From assembly GCA_038254525.1 (NCBI GenBank), contig JBBSGC010000053.1, forward strand, positions 1 to 13,031: 13,031 nt of DNA, given 5' to 3'. Each line of letters opens with the position of its first letter. Position 1 is the first letter of the stretch. Both the position numbers and the translations under genes were made by a program. The notes beneath the pieces were generated by a model. The model was not told where the DNA came from. It did not search any database and worked only from the letters and a program-made list of their open reading frames with translations. Shown in pieces: positions 1 through 6,816 of this stretch. The DNA is from JBBSGC01 sp038254525. GTDB lineage: Bacteria; Actinomycetota; Actinomycetes; Propionibacteriales; Nocardioidaceae.

Positions 1-1359
1 GAACTCCTCCACCTCCCGGGGATAGATGTTCTCGCCGCCACGGATCACCAGGTCCTTGATCCGGCCGACGATGTTGACGTAGCCGTCCTCGCGCATCACC
101 GCCAGGTCGCCGGTATGCATCCAGCGGGCGGGGTCGATCGCCTCGCGGGACCTCTCCTCGTCGTCCCAGTAGCCCAGCATCACCGAGTAGCCACGCGTAC
201 ACAGCTCCCCGGGCTCACCGCGGGGCAGCGTCAGGCCGGTCAGCGGCTCGATCACCTTGACCTCGACGTGCGGGTGGACCCGTCCGACGGTGGCGGTGCG
301 GCGCTCGACGTCGTCGTCCGGCCGGGTCTGCATCGAGACCGGGGAGGTCTCGGTCATGCCGTACGCGATCGACACGGACTGCATGTGCATCTCGCTCATG
401 CAGCGCTTCATGACCTCGACCGGGCACGGGGAACCGGCCATGATCCCGGTGCGCAGCGTCGACAGGTCGTAGTCGCCGAAGTCGGCTAGCCCCTGCTCGG
501 CGATGAACATCGTGGGCACGCCGTAGAGGGCGGTGGCCCGCTCCTCCGCGACGGCGCGCAAGGTGCTGCCCGGGTCGAACGCCGGGGCCGGGATGATCAT
601 TGTCGCGCCGTGCGACGTGCAGCCGAGGTTGCCCATCACCATGCCGAAGCAGTGGTAGAAGGGCACCGGGATCACCAACCGGTCCTGTGCTGTGAAGTTG
701 ACCGTCTCGGTCGTGAAGTAGCCGTTGTTGAGAATGTTGTGGTGGGTGAGCGTCGCGCCCTTGGGATAGCCGGTCGTCCCGGACGTGTACTGGATGTTGA
801 TCGGGTCGTCGGGGGACAGCTCGGCCATCCGGTTGGCCACCGCATCCGCGGGGACACCTTCGCCGCCGGCGAGCAGCTCGTCCCACGTCGGGTCGCCGGT
901 GAAGACCACCTGCTCGAGCTTGGCGCACTGCGGCCGGACCTGGTCGATCATCGAGCGGTAGTCGCTGGTCTTTGCCGCCGTCGCGCTGACCAGCATGCGC
1001 ATCCCCGACTGGCTGACCGCGTAGGCCAGCTCGGAGGTGCGGTAGGCGGGGTTCACGTTGACCAGCACGACGCCGATCTTGGCCGTGGCGTACTGAACGA
1101 GCGTCCACTCTGCGCAGTTGGGCGACCAGATGCCCAGGCGGTCGCCCTTGGCCAGCCCCCTCGCGAGCAGGCCGCGAGCCACCGCGTCGACGTCGCTGTC
1201 GAGCTGCCGATAGGTCCAGCGTCGCCCGGTCGTGCACTCGACCAGCGCCTCCCGGTCGGGGTGCTGGGAGACCGTGCGCTCCAGGTTCGCGCCGATGGTG
1301 TCACCGAGCAGCGCCACGTCGGACGCACCCGATGCGTACGACGGGATCGGGGCGGCCAT
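1..1359 (-). CDS. AMP-forming acyl-CoA synthetase (FadD-like), C-terminus cut off by window edge
   Basis: This enzyme activates a carboxylic acid with ATP to an acyl-adenylate and then an acyl-CoA, in the cytoplasm. The reading frame is open from the ATG at 1359 to base 1 (453 codons). About 90 residues appear to be missing, given family members of roughly 540. Visible ANL-superfamily motifs are the P-loop YTSGTTGYPKG (from residue 191), the adenine-binding YGMTETSP (from 333), the hinge-region HTGDL (415-419) and the start of the C-terminal domain, GRIKDLVIRGGENIYP (about 429-444). The catalytic Lys of the C-terminal domain lies beyond the edge. An AAGG lies about 9 bases before the start. 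The gene is transcribed away from the HAD remnant at 1487. The family assignment is firm. Chain length and substrate cannot be read from the sequence; medium- or long-chain fatty acids or other carboxylates are all possible. Confidence 0.93.
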   Translation of the reverse strand, partial: MAAPIPSYASGASDVALLGDTIGANLERTVSQHPDREALVECTTGRRWTYRQLDSDVDAVARGLLARGLAKGDRLGIWSPNCAEWTLVQYATAKIGVVLVNVNPAYRTSELAYAVSQSGMRMLVSATAAKTSDYRSMIDQVRPQCAKLEQVVFTGDPTWDELLAGGEGVPADAVANRMAELSPDDPINIQYTSGTTGYPKGATLTHHNILNNGYFTTETVNFTAQDRLVIPVPFYHCFGMVMGNLGCTSHGATMIIPAPAFDPGSTLRAVAEERATALYGVPTMFIAEQGLADFGDYDLSTLRTGIMAGSPCPVEVMKRCMSEMHMQSVSIAYGMTETSPVSMQTRPDDDVERRTATVGRVHPHVEVKVIEPLTGLTLPRGEPGELCTRGYSVMLGYWDDEERSREAIDPARWMHTGDLAVMREDGYVNIVGRIKDLVIRGGENIYPREVEEF

Positions 1360-1486
1360 GGACGAACCTTAGGCGCGGCCGGCCGACGCGGAAAGCCTCG
1401 AGCGGCTCCGGCTGAGGGCCCGGTTGCCGGCCCCTGCGGGCCAAGAGGTAGACAGAGCGCCCTGCCCAACCAGAGGAGGGCCCCCG

Positions 1487-2135
1487 GTGGTCGACACCAT
1501 TATCTTCGACGTCGACGGCACCCTGGTCGACACCAACTACCAGCACGCGCTGGCGTGGTTCCGCGCGTTTCGGCGCGTCGACGTGACCCCGGCCCTCTGG
1601 CGGATCCACCGCGCCATCGGCATGGGTGGCGACAAGCTGGTCGAGGCGGTTGCCGGCGCGGAGGTCGAGGAGCGGCACGGCGACCTGCTGCGCGACGCCT
1701 GGGTGGAGGAGTTCGACGTCTTCCTGCCGCAGGTGCAGCCGTTCGCCGATGCGCAGCCGCTGCTCGAGGCCGTGAGCGAGCGGGGCCTGCACCTGGTGCT
1801 GGCCAGCAGCGGCAAGCGGCAGCACGTCGAGCACTATCTCGATCTGCTCGACGGCCGCCGACTGGCCGACGCCTGGACCACCTCGGAGGACGCCGAGCAG
1901 ACCAAGCCGGCGCCGGACCTGGTCCAGACCGCGATGGCCAGGGTGCAGGCCTGCGCTGATGATCGGCGACTCGACGTGGGACGCCGAGGCCGCCGGACGC
2001 GCCGGTCTGTCCACGTACGCCTTGCGCACCGGCGGTTTCTCGGTCGAGGAGCTGCGGCCCGCGGGAGCGCGCTCGGTCTACGAGTCGCTCGAGGACCTGC
2101 ATGCCGACCTGGACACGATCGTCTCGGACAGCTGA
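1487..2135 (+). pseudogene. HAD-superfamily hydrolase (phosphatase/phosphoglucomutase-like), frameshifted
   Basis: Members of this family hydrolyse or transfer phosphate through an Asp nucleophile. I chose the GTG at 1487 because AGAGGAGGG (1472-1480) sits six bases upstream and the motif I region follows at once. The first frame gives DVDGT (Asp8, Asp10), a cap region, motif II LASSGK (about 106-110) and motif III Lys140 in TKPAPD. The frame then breaks at about 1949-1955. From 1953 the protein resumes in another frame as ALMIGDSTWDAEAAG, carrying motif IV (GDSTWD), and ends at TGA 2133-2135. One extra base or two missing bases would explain it. The unshifted frame runs on to 2263 with Arg-rich, non-HAD sequence antisense to the next gene. 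The repaired length of about 215 aa is normal. The cause may be a recent mutation or a sequencing indel. No programmed-frameshift signal or nearby stop is visible. Confidence 0.8.
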
Positions 2136-2161
2136 GTCAGCGGGCTGAGCTCGCCGCTGAC
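2136..2161. terminator. Inverted repeat between convergent genes, candidate two-way terminator
   Basis: GTCAGCGG (2136-2143) and CCGCTGAC (2154-2161) are exact reverse complements separated by a 10-base loop containing GAGCTC. The repeat starts one base after the HAD stop (2133-2135) and lies 11 bases before the oppositely oriented oxidoreductase stop (2173-2175). There is no T-tract, as is common for actinobacterial terminators. The structure is seen; its function is inferred from position. Confidence 0.55.
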
Positions 2162-2172
2162 ACGCTGGGCCG

Positions 2173-2580
2173 TCAGGTCGCGGCCGCTGTGCCCCAGCCG
2201 TGCCAGCGGTCGATCTCGATCCAGGCGCTGACCCGCTTGCGGTCACGCACCGGGTACGGCTGACCGCTGTAGTGCCGGGACAGCCGGTCGATATCGACCA
2301 GGTGTGGGTCGTCGCGAATCTCCACCACCCGGCCCTGCACGCTCACTTGGGTGTACCAGTCGCCGTCCTTGAGCGCGGTGAGGGTCACGCGTGGGTCCGA
2401 GCGCAGGTATTCGAGACGCTTGCGGCTCTCGTCCATGTTCACCAGGATCCGGTCGCCGTCCAGCACGTACCAGGTGGCCACCGAGACCGGCTGGCCGTCC
2501 TGGCGTACGGTCGCGATCACCGCCGGGTTGGGTTGCTCCAGCAGCTGATGTACGTCGTCAGGAAGCGGTGGCTTGGGCAT
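2173..2580 (-). CDS. PPOX-class (F420/FMN split-barrel) oxidoreductase
   Basis: This is a small 135-aa flavin/deazaflavin-binding split beta-barrel protein of the pyridoxamine-phosphate-oxidase-like superfamily. Actinobacterial members often use F420H2 to reduce cytoplasmic substrates. The pattern is typical: an N-terminal helix, then NPAVIATVRQDGQPVSVATW (a strand pair with small residues near the cofactor), ILVNMDESRKRLEYLRSDPRV (the usual 'K/R-NL-DPR' turn, here RKRLEYLRSDPR) and VSVQGRVVEIRDD. It ends WIEIDRWHGWG. Start choice: the ATG at 2580 has AGAGGAGA just upstream, so the longer open frame to 2643 is not needed. It is the last gene of the minus-strand run, separated from the dehydrogenase by 125 bases that include a tandem repeat. 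Whether the cofactor is F420, FMN or heme cannot be decided from the sequence. Confidence 0.85.
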   Translation of the reverse strand: MPKPPLPDDVHQLLEQPNPAVIATVRQDGQPVSVATWYVLDGDRILVNMDESRKRLEYLRSDPRVTLTALKDGDWYTQVSVQGRVVEIRDDPHLVDIDRLSRHYSGQPYPVRDRKRVSAWIEIDRWHGWGTAAAT

Positions 2581-2636
2581 GGGGATCTCCTCTGGGGCCG
2601 GCCTGCCTCCACTGTGCCAGGACTGGCCAGGGCCAC

Positions 2637-2717
2637 AACTCACGGATCGGCAGTCAGCAACTCACGGATCGGCAGTCAGGAACTCACGGATCGGCAGTCA
2701 GGAACTCACGGATCGGC
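2637..2717. repeat. 22-bp direct tandem repeat, about 3.7 copies
   Basis: The unit starts AACTCACGGATCGGCAGTCA and is 22 bases long. Copies lie at 2637-2658, 2659-2680 and 2681-2702, and a partial fourth at 2703-2717. Copies 2 and 3 are identical, and copy 1 differs only at its last base (C for G). The partial copy covers the last codons and stop (TGA 2706-2708) of the dehydrogenase, so the array looks like expansion of that gene's 3' end. The unit length is not a multiple of three. The array lies in the leader/promoter region of the oxidoreductase gene starting at 2580. There are no spacers, so it is not a CRISPR array. Function is unknown; it may be slippage-generated or a set of protein-binding sites about two helical turns apart. 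Confidence 0.95.
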
Positions 2718-3578
2718 GGAGTGCAGCTGGTTGAGCTCCGGGTTGGGAGCCAGCACGTTGCCGCTGCCCATGGGCACCGCGTCGCGGCCGGTTGCGGCCA
2801 GCCGGAACAGCGGACCCACCAGGGCGTCGAAGAGCCCGGGCGTGAGCGCGAACCCGAGCCGCAGCACAACGTTGGCGGACCCGACGCCGGCCCGTTTGCG
2901 CGGCCGGTCGAGGACGTCCACGACCTTGCGAGCCACCCGTTCCGGCGACACCACCGGTGGCGGCGGCCTGCCGACCCGGCCCTGGTAGTTCGCCGCCTGG
3001 CGGTAGATCGGGGTGTCGACGCTGCCCGGTGACACGCACGAGACGTGGACTCCGGGGCGATCGCGGTTCTCCAGCTGCAGCTGGCGGGCGAGCGCGCGAA
3101 GACCCCACTTGCTCACCGCGTACGCGGTCATGGATGGAGCGCCGATCTCGCCGATCAGTGACCCGATCAGCACCAGCGTGCCCGCATCCCGAGCCCGCAT
3201 CGACCTAAGCGCCGCGCGGGCCACGTTGGCCGAGCCCAGCAGGTTGGTGCGCAGTACACCGTCGAAGACCTCGACCGGCACCTCTTCGAACCGGCCGTAG
3301 GCGACGACCCCTGCGCAGTGCACCACCGCGTCGAGCCGGCCATGGGCGGCCAGCACCTGCTCGACCGCATCCTGGACCTGCTGGAAGCTCCCCACGTCGA
3401 CGCTGCGGACCTCCACCGACCGGGCACCCAGCACCGTGCACTCGCCGGCCACGTCCTCCAGCGGACCGAGCGCCCTGGCGACAAGCACGAGAGCGTCGCC
3501 GCAGCGGGCCAGCGCGTGGGCCGTGGCCCGACCGATGCCGCTGGAGGCGCCGGTCACGATCACGACGCGCGGACCCAT
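2706..3578 (-). CDS. Short-chain dehydrogenase/reductase (SDR)
   Basis: This is a classical-type SDR of 290 aa, a cytoplasmic NAD(P)-dependent oxidoreductase. The Rossmann motif TGASSGIG is at residues 9-16. The mid-sheet motif is HCAG (87-90) in place of NNAG. Asn112 lies in LRTNLLG, and the catalytic set is Ser140 (VLIGS), Tyr153 and Lys157 in YAVSK. VSPGSVDTPI follows as the usual post-catalytic loop. The C-terminal about 80 residues are longer than a minimal SDR and may form a substrate or membrane-proximal cap. ATG 3578 was chosen because the nucleotide-binding strand follows immediately; a GTG at 3590 is in frame, and neither has a clear ribosome binding site. The gene begins 37 bases after the upstream gene's stop, so co-transcription is likely. 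Its last codons lie in the tandem repeat. Substrate is unknown. Confidence 0.92.
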   Translation of the reverse strand: MGPRVVIVTGASSGIGRATAHALARCGDALVLVARALGPLEDVAGECTVLGARSVEVRSVDVGSFQQVQDAVEQVLAAHGRLDAVVHCAGVVAYGRFEEVPVEVFDGVLRTNLLGSANVARAALRSMRARDAGTLVLIGSLIGEIGAPSMTAYAVSKWGLRALARQLQLENRDRPGVHVSCVSPGSVDTPIYRQAANYQGRVGRPPPPVVSPERVARKVVDVLDRPRKRAGVGSANVVLRLGFALTPGLFDALVGPLFRLAATGRDAVPMGSGNVLAPNPELNQLHSADP

Positions 3579-3615
3579 CACACGCAGCACTCGCAGGCGC
3601 GGTCCCGCGGTCGGG

Positions 3616-4275
3616 TCATACGGCGACGCGCGGAGCGCTGACCAGCGGTTGCACCGCGCGGACGTCGGCTATCGCGCCGCCGAGCAGGTCGTGGAGCAGC
3701 CGATCCGGGTCGGTGACGCAGGCGTCAGCTATGCCAAGGACGGCGCAGCGCACAGCCGCCGGCGCGCCGTGTCGCTGCAGCGCCCGGACGGAGACATCGA
3801 CACCGGCGGTCAACTGGGTTGCCCACCGCGCCGCCTGTGGCACCTGCGCGAGCGCCTCCGCGGTGTCGCCCCGTAGCTCTCCCACTGGACGACCCTCCAG
3901 CTGGGCCAGCACCCGGTCGGCGGTCAGGACCGATGTCGCCAGCGCGTTCTGGCGCCCGGCGCAGGCGACCGGCAGAGCGATCCGGGCGCAACGCAGGGCA
4001 ATCCAGGCGTCCACCCGCGCGTCGGCGCTGGTCAGGCCGATCACTGACGGGATCAGCGGCACCAGGTCCCCGCGCCCGGCATCGGTGGTGTGGTCGTTCA
4101 CCAGTCGGGCCAGCGCGGCCAGCAGCGCATGGGTGCACCGCGGTGAGTCGCTCCACCGCTCACCGGCCAGGTAGGACGCCATCTCCATGAAGCAGGCGCC
4201 CGTACGCGGGCTGCGGTGCTTGCCGGGGGACAGCACCGGCATCACCAAGGGCATGGCTGACCGGTCAGTGCGCAT
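3616..4275 (-). CDS. Conserved-looking hypothetical protein, 219 aa
   Basis: I do not recognise a named domain. The ATG at 4275 was chosen because GGAG lies six bases upstream; an open frame extends to 4347 but adds an unlikely leader. The most distinctive segment is residues 25-60: TGACFMEMASYLAGERWSDS, then PRCTHALLAALARLVND. It has Cys28 and Cys47, closely spaced aromatic/acidic residues and a helix pattern. The rest is Ala/Leu-rich and predicted helical, with further Cys at about 96 and 105. There is no signal peptide, no convincing membrane span and no catalytic motif I can name. It lies between a small basic protein (75 bases upstream) and the SDR (37 bases downstream) on the same strand, which suggests an operon but gives no function. 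Confidence 0.75.
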   Translation of the reverse strand: MRTDRSAMPLVMPVLSPGKHRSPRTGACFMEMASYLAGERWSDSPRCTHALLAALARLVNDHTTDAGRGDLVPLIPSVIGLTSADARVDAWIALRCARIALPVACAGRQNALATSVLTADRVLAQLEGRPVGELRGDTAEALAQVPQAARWATQLTAGVDVSVRALQRHGAPAAVRCAVLGIADACVTDPDRLLHDLLGGAIADVRAVQPLVSAPRVAV

Positions 4276-4350
4276 CTGAGGCTCCATCACGTTCGGGGCT
4301 GCCCCAAGTCTGCGCCAGTAGGCGCGGAAGCAACACCCCAGTTGCAAACC

Positions 4351-4467
4351 TCAACCCGACTGCTTGCCCTTCGAGGTGATGATGCTGTCGCTCGGCGCCG
4401 CACCCTTGGGCTTCTTCTCCTTCTTGGGCTTGCGACTCTCCCGGCCACCCTTGTTCTTGCTAGCCAT
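4351..4467 (-). CDS. Small Lys-rich basic protein, 38 aa
   Basis: The protein starts MASKNKGGRESRKPKKEKKP and ends SIITSKGKQSG, so about a third of its residues are Lys or Arg. The ATG at 4467 is preceded by AGGAGC at good spacing. The longer open frame (to 4635) overlaps the divergent VOC gene and lacks that signal, so I reject it. Short 'K-GGRE-KKPK' proteins occur widely in bacteria and carry no assigned function, to my knowledge. The composition suggests nucleic-acid or ribosome contact, but this is only inference. It begins the minus-strand run and is divergent from the VOC gene. Confidence 0.75.
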   Translation of the reverse strand: MASKNKGGRESRKPKKEKKPKGAAPSDSIITSKGKQSG

Positions 4468-4477
4468 GGCTGCTCCT

Positions 4478-4500
4478 ATCGTCACCCTCGACGGTACGAT
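4478..4500. promoter_or_regulatory. Inverted repeat upstream of the small basic gene
   Basis: ATCGT-c-ACC (4478-4486) pairs with GGT-ACGAT (4493-4500) across a six-base loop, with one bulged C. It lies just upstream of the ribosome binding site of the gene starting at 4467, inside the 112-base divergent spacer shared with the VOC gene. A separate exact 12-bp palindrome, CGCCCGCGGGCG, lies at 4505-4516. Either could be an operator for the divergent pair or a leader hairpin. In such GC-rich DNA short palindromes arise by chance, so confidence is low. Confidence 0.3.
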
Positions 4501-4579
4501 GCGACGCCCGCGGGCGATAGAGGTTTGTCCAGCACGTACGTCGCAGACCCAACCGGACCGACCGAGGAGACCGCACATC

Positions 4580-4981
4580 ATGGACTGGAAGCTCGAGCTC
4601 GTGGTGGTCCCCGTCTCGGACGTGGACCGCGCCAAGACGTTCTACACCGAGCAGGCGGGCTTCGAGGTCAACGTCGACCACAGCGCCGGTGACGACTTAC
4701 GCGTGGTGCAGCTGACCCCGCCGGGTTCGGCGTGCTCGATCGCCGTCATGCGCAACACCGAGGCGGCCGGCACTGCCCAGGGCCTGCACCTGGTGGTCCC
4801 CGACATCGACGCCGCAAGGACAGTGCTTGTCGACCGTGGCACGACCGTAAGCGAGATGTTCCACTTCGGGGCGGGCGGGCAGGTGCCGGGGCCGCATCCA
4901 CAACGCAGCGACTACGGAACCTTCATGTCCTTCAGCGACCCCGACGGCAACGGCTGGTTGGTCCAGGAGGTCCGGCGCTGA
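4580..4981 (+). CDS. VOC/glyoxalase-fold family protein
   Basis: This 133-aa protein has the paired beta-alpha-beta-beta-beta modules of the vicinal-oxygen-chelate superfamily (glyoxalases, dioxygenases, antibiotic-binding proteins). Module 1 begins LELVVVPVSDVDRAKTFYTE (5-24), and module 2 begins GLHLVVPDIDAAR (68-80). The candidate metal ligands in their usual strand positions are Glu6, His70 and Glu130; the last is in the typical ending FSDPDGNGWLVQEV. The ATG at 4580 follows GAGGAG (4564-4569). The gene is divergent from the small basic gene and converges on the ABC permease with only two bases between the stops. Sequence does not tell whether it is a lyase, a dioxygenase or a non-catalytic binder. 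Confidence 0.9.
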   Translation: MDWKLELVVVPVSDVDRAKTFYTEQAGFEVNVDHSAGDDLRVVQLTPPGSACSIAVMRNTEAAGTAQGLHLVVPDIDAARTVLVDRGTTVSEMFHFGAGGQVPGPHPQRSDYGTFMSFSDPDGNGWLVQEVRR

Positions 4982-5011
4982 CCTCAGGCGTCGCGCCTGA
5001 GGAACAGCGCC
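4974..5011. terminator. Large two-part hairpin across convergent 3' ends, likely two-way terminator
   Basis: The inner stem CCTCAGGCG (4982-4990) and CGCCTGAGG (4994-5002) is a perfect 9-bp inverted repeat with a TCG loop. An outer stem, GGCGCTG (4974-4980) and CAGCGCC (5005-5011), adds 7 more perfect pairs separated by an A/AA internal loop. It spans the VOC stop (4979-4981) and the permease stop (4984-4986), so the coding ends of both genes make up the hairpin. No T-tract is present on either strand. Position and strength make transcription termination in both directions the best reading. Confidence 0.8.
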
Positions 5012-5790
5012 AAGGCCGCGGCCAGCAACAGCCCGGTGAACGCCAGCATCACCAGGCCGCCGGACACCGGCCCGAGCGGGTGGTAGCCGAGCACGTCGTT
5101 GATCACCTGAGCACTGGGCCGGGCGAACATCTGGGCGCCCGCGTCGAAGGGGAAGTACCGGGAGATCGAGTCCACGGAGTTGCCGCTGCGGGCGATGATC
5201 TGCAGGACGATCTTGAGGATGTTCTCGACGACGAGCGGGATCAGCAAGATCAGCGCCAGCGCACCCGTCTGGTTGCGCACCAGCACCGCGAAGGCCATGC
5301 CGCACAGGCCGAACATCGCCGTGTAGAGGACCGCGCCGAGCACCACATGCCAGACCGCGCCGCTCGTCAGAGCGCCGGCAGTGTCGAAGAACAGCACCGC
5401 GCTGAACATGCCGACCAGGCAGCAGGCCAGGGCCAGCACGGCAGCCAGGGCGGTCGTCACAACCGCCTTGGCGGCGAACACCGCGCTCCGGTCGGGGACG
5501 GCCGTCAGCGTCGCGCGGATCATGCCGTAGCGGTACTCGTGCCCGAACCCGAAGACGCCGAACATCGCGATGATGTACGCGCTGAACAGCGGCGAGACGC
5601 CGAAGGACGCACCGAGGGTGATGACCTGGCTGACCGCCTCCTCCGGCCGGATGAACTCGTGAGCCGAGCCGGTGCCGTAGGCCGCAAGCAGCGAGAAGCT
5701 GAGCTGCAACACCAAGGTGAGGCCGATCAGCCAGTACGTCGAACGGATCGTCCACAGCCGGCACCACTCGTACCGCAGGGCCGGTCCCAT
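4984..5790 (-). CDS. ABC-2-type transporter permease
   Basis: This 268-aa integral membrane protein is the pore-forming partner of the upstream ATPase. Hydrophobic segments fall at about residues 20-40, 65-83, 107-135, 146-171, 176-199 and 243-264, giving six spans. The short amphipathic N-terminus (RYEWCRLW) is typical of ABC-2 exporters. The segment GHEYRYGMIRATLTAVPDRS after span 2, followed by FAAKAV, is a hallmark of the coupling-helix region in single-domain ABC-2 permeases. The ATG (5790-5788) overlaps the ATPase stop by one base (TGATG), indicating translational coupling. The substrate is unknown; relatives export drugs, bacteriocins or lipids. The 3' end lies inside the hairpin shared with the VOC gene. 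Confidence 0.9.
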   Translation of the reverse strand: MGPALRYEWCRLWTIRSTYWLIGLTLVLQLSFSLLAAYGTGSAHEFIRPEEAVSQVITLGASFGVSPLFSAYIIAMFGVFGFGHEYRYGMIRATLTAVPDRSAVFAAKAVVTTALAAVLALACCLVGMFSAVLFFDTAGALTSGAVWHVVLGAVLYTAMFGLCGMAFAVLVRNQTGALALILLIPLVVENILKIVLQIIARSGNSVDSISRYFPFDAGAQMFARPSAQVINDVLGYHPLGPVSGGLVMLAFTGLLLAAALALFLRRDA

Positions 5791-6740
5791 CAGCGCTCAT
5801 CCGGCCACGGCTGAGGAAGCGGCATCCGCGACTGCTCGTGCCCCACGAACTCCTCGGACCGGCCGGTCGCGTCGAGGAACGCCTCCTCGAGGGTCGCCTG
5901 GCGGGTCAGCAGCTCGTGCACGCGAGCGCCGACCGCGTGGGCGATGTTGCCGATCTGGTTCTGCGGAATGCCGGTGACCGCGTAGCTGCCGTCCGCTTCA
6001 GGAGCGGCATAGCCGCCCTGCTCGGCCAGCGCTGGACCGAGCCGAGCCATGTCAGGGCTGCGCACGAGGACCGACGTGCGGGCGTTGGACCGCAGGAAGT
6101 CGTCGATGGCGCCGCTGGTGATCAGCCGGCCGCGTCCGATGACGACGAGCTGGTCGGCCAGCAGAGCCATCTCCGACAGCAGGTGGCTGGAGACGAACAC
6201 CGAGCGGCCCTCGCCGGCCAGCTGCTTGAGCAGGTTGCGCAGCCACGTGATGCCTTGCGGGTCTAAGCCGTTGGCCGGCTCGTCGAGGATCAGCGTGTGC
6301 GGGTCACCGAGCAGTGCGGCCGCGATACCCAGGCGCTGCCCCATGCCGAGACTGAACTTCTTGGGCTTGTCGCGGGCGACGCTGGTCAGCCCCACCATGG
6401 CGAGGACCTCGTCGACGCGGCGCTCGGGGATCGCGTTGGCCGAGGCCAGCAACCGAAGGTGGTTGCGTGCACTTCGGGTCGGGTGGAAGGCCTTTGCCTC
6501 CAGCAGCGCGCCGACGTGGCGCATTGGTTCCTGCATCCGTCGAAACGGCGTGCCGTCGAAGGTCGTGGAACCCTCACCCTCGTCGAGCCCGAGCATGAGG
6601 CGCATGGTCGTCGACTTGCCGGAACCGTTGGGTCCCAGGAAACCCGTGACGCTGCCCGGGTCGACCCGGAACGACAGGTCCGACACAGCCGGCCGGCCGC
6701 CATAGTCCTTGGCCAGGGCCCGCGCCTCGATGACGGCCAT
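5790..6740 (-). CDS. ABC exporter ATP-binding protein
   Basis: This is the 316-aa nucleotide-binding subunit that powers the permease encoded directly downstream. Seen motifs are Walker A GPNGSGKST (36-44), a Q-loop region around 80, signature FSLGMGQ (129-135, the variant common in DrrA/BcrA-like exporters), Walker B LILDEP (150-155), D-loop GLDPQG and H-loop His186. The C-terminal about 95 residues after the nucleotide-binding fold form the accessory tail usual in drug/peptide exporters. ATG 6740 follows AGAGGGGGCGG. A much longer open frame to 7340 runs antisense through the divergent helicase-associated gene and is rejected. The gene is divergent from 6817, with 76 bases between. Confidence 0.94.
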   Translation of the reverse strand: MAVIEARALAKDYGGRPAVSDLSFRVDPGSVTGFLGPNGSGKSTTMRLMLGLDEGEGSTTFDGTPFRRMQEPMRHVGALLEAKAFHPTRSARNHLRLLASANAIPERRVDEVLAMVGLTSVARDKPKKFSLGMGQRLGIAAALLGDPHTLILDEPANGLDPQGITWLRNLLKQLAGEGRSVFVSSHLLSEMALLADQLVVIGRGRLITSGAIDDFLRSNARTSVLVRSPDMARLGPALAEQGGYAAPEADGSYAVTGIPQNQIGNIAHAVGARVHELLTRQATLEEAFLDATGRSEEFVGHEQSRMPLPQPWPDER

Positions 6741-6803
6741 TCCGCCCCCTCTCGACGGCTCCAGCATGTCAGGTCGTGCCCGGCGAGCCGTGGGCGCCGC
6801 GGC

Positions 6804-6809
6804 TACCGT
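6804..6809 (+). promoter_or_regulatory. Candidate -10 box for a leaderless transcript
   Basis: TACCGT fits the actinobacterial TAnnnT -10 pattern and ends seven bases before the ATG at 6817. No ribosome binding site precedes that ATG. The transcript would then start at or next to the start codon. No convincing -35 is visible, so this is tentative. Confidence 0.3.
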
Positions 6810-6816
6810 TGACCGG

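Noticed and set aside
215..1237. Long reverse-strand open frame of 340 codons
   Set aside because: It is a shadow frame of the acyl-CoA synthetase, very rich in Arg/Gly/Pro, without motifs; the true frame on the same strand contains all ANL motifs.
1424..1454. Promoter TTGCCG ... TAGACA for the HAD gene
   Set aside because: The 19-base spacer and poor -10 match make it no better than chance.
1949..1956. Programmed frameshift in the HAD gene
   Set aside because: No slippery sequence or stop codon is present at the junction, and the unshifted frame runs on for about 300 bases without stopping, unlike known programmed sites.
610..1959. Long forward open frame of 449 codons
   Set aside because: It runs antisense to the synthetase and then out of frame through the HAD gene; composition is that of GC-rich shadow reading.
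2637..2717. Possible CRISPR array
   Set aside because: The repeats are directly adjacent with no spacers and no cas genes are nearby.
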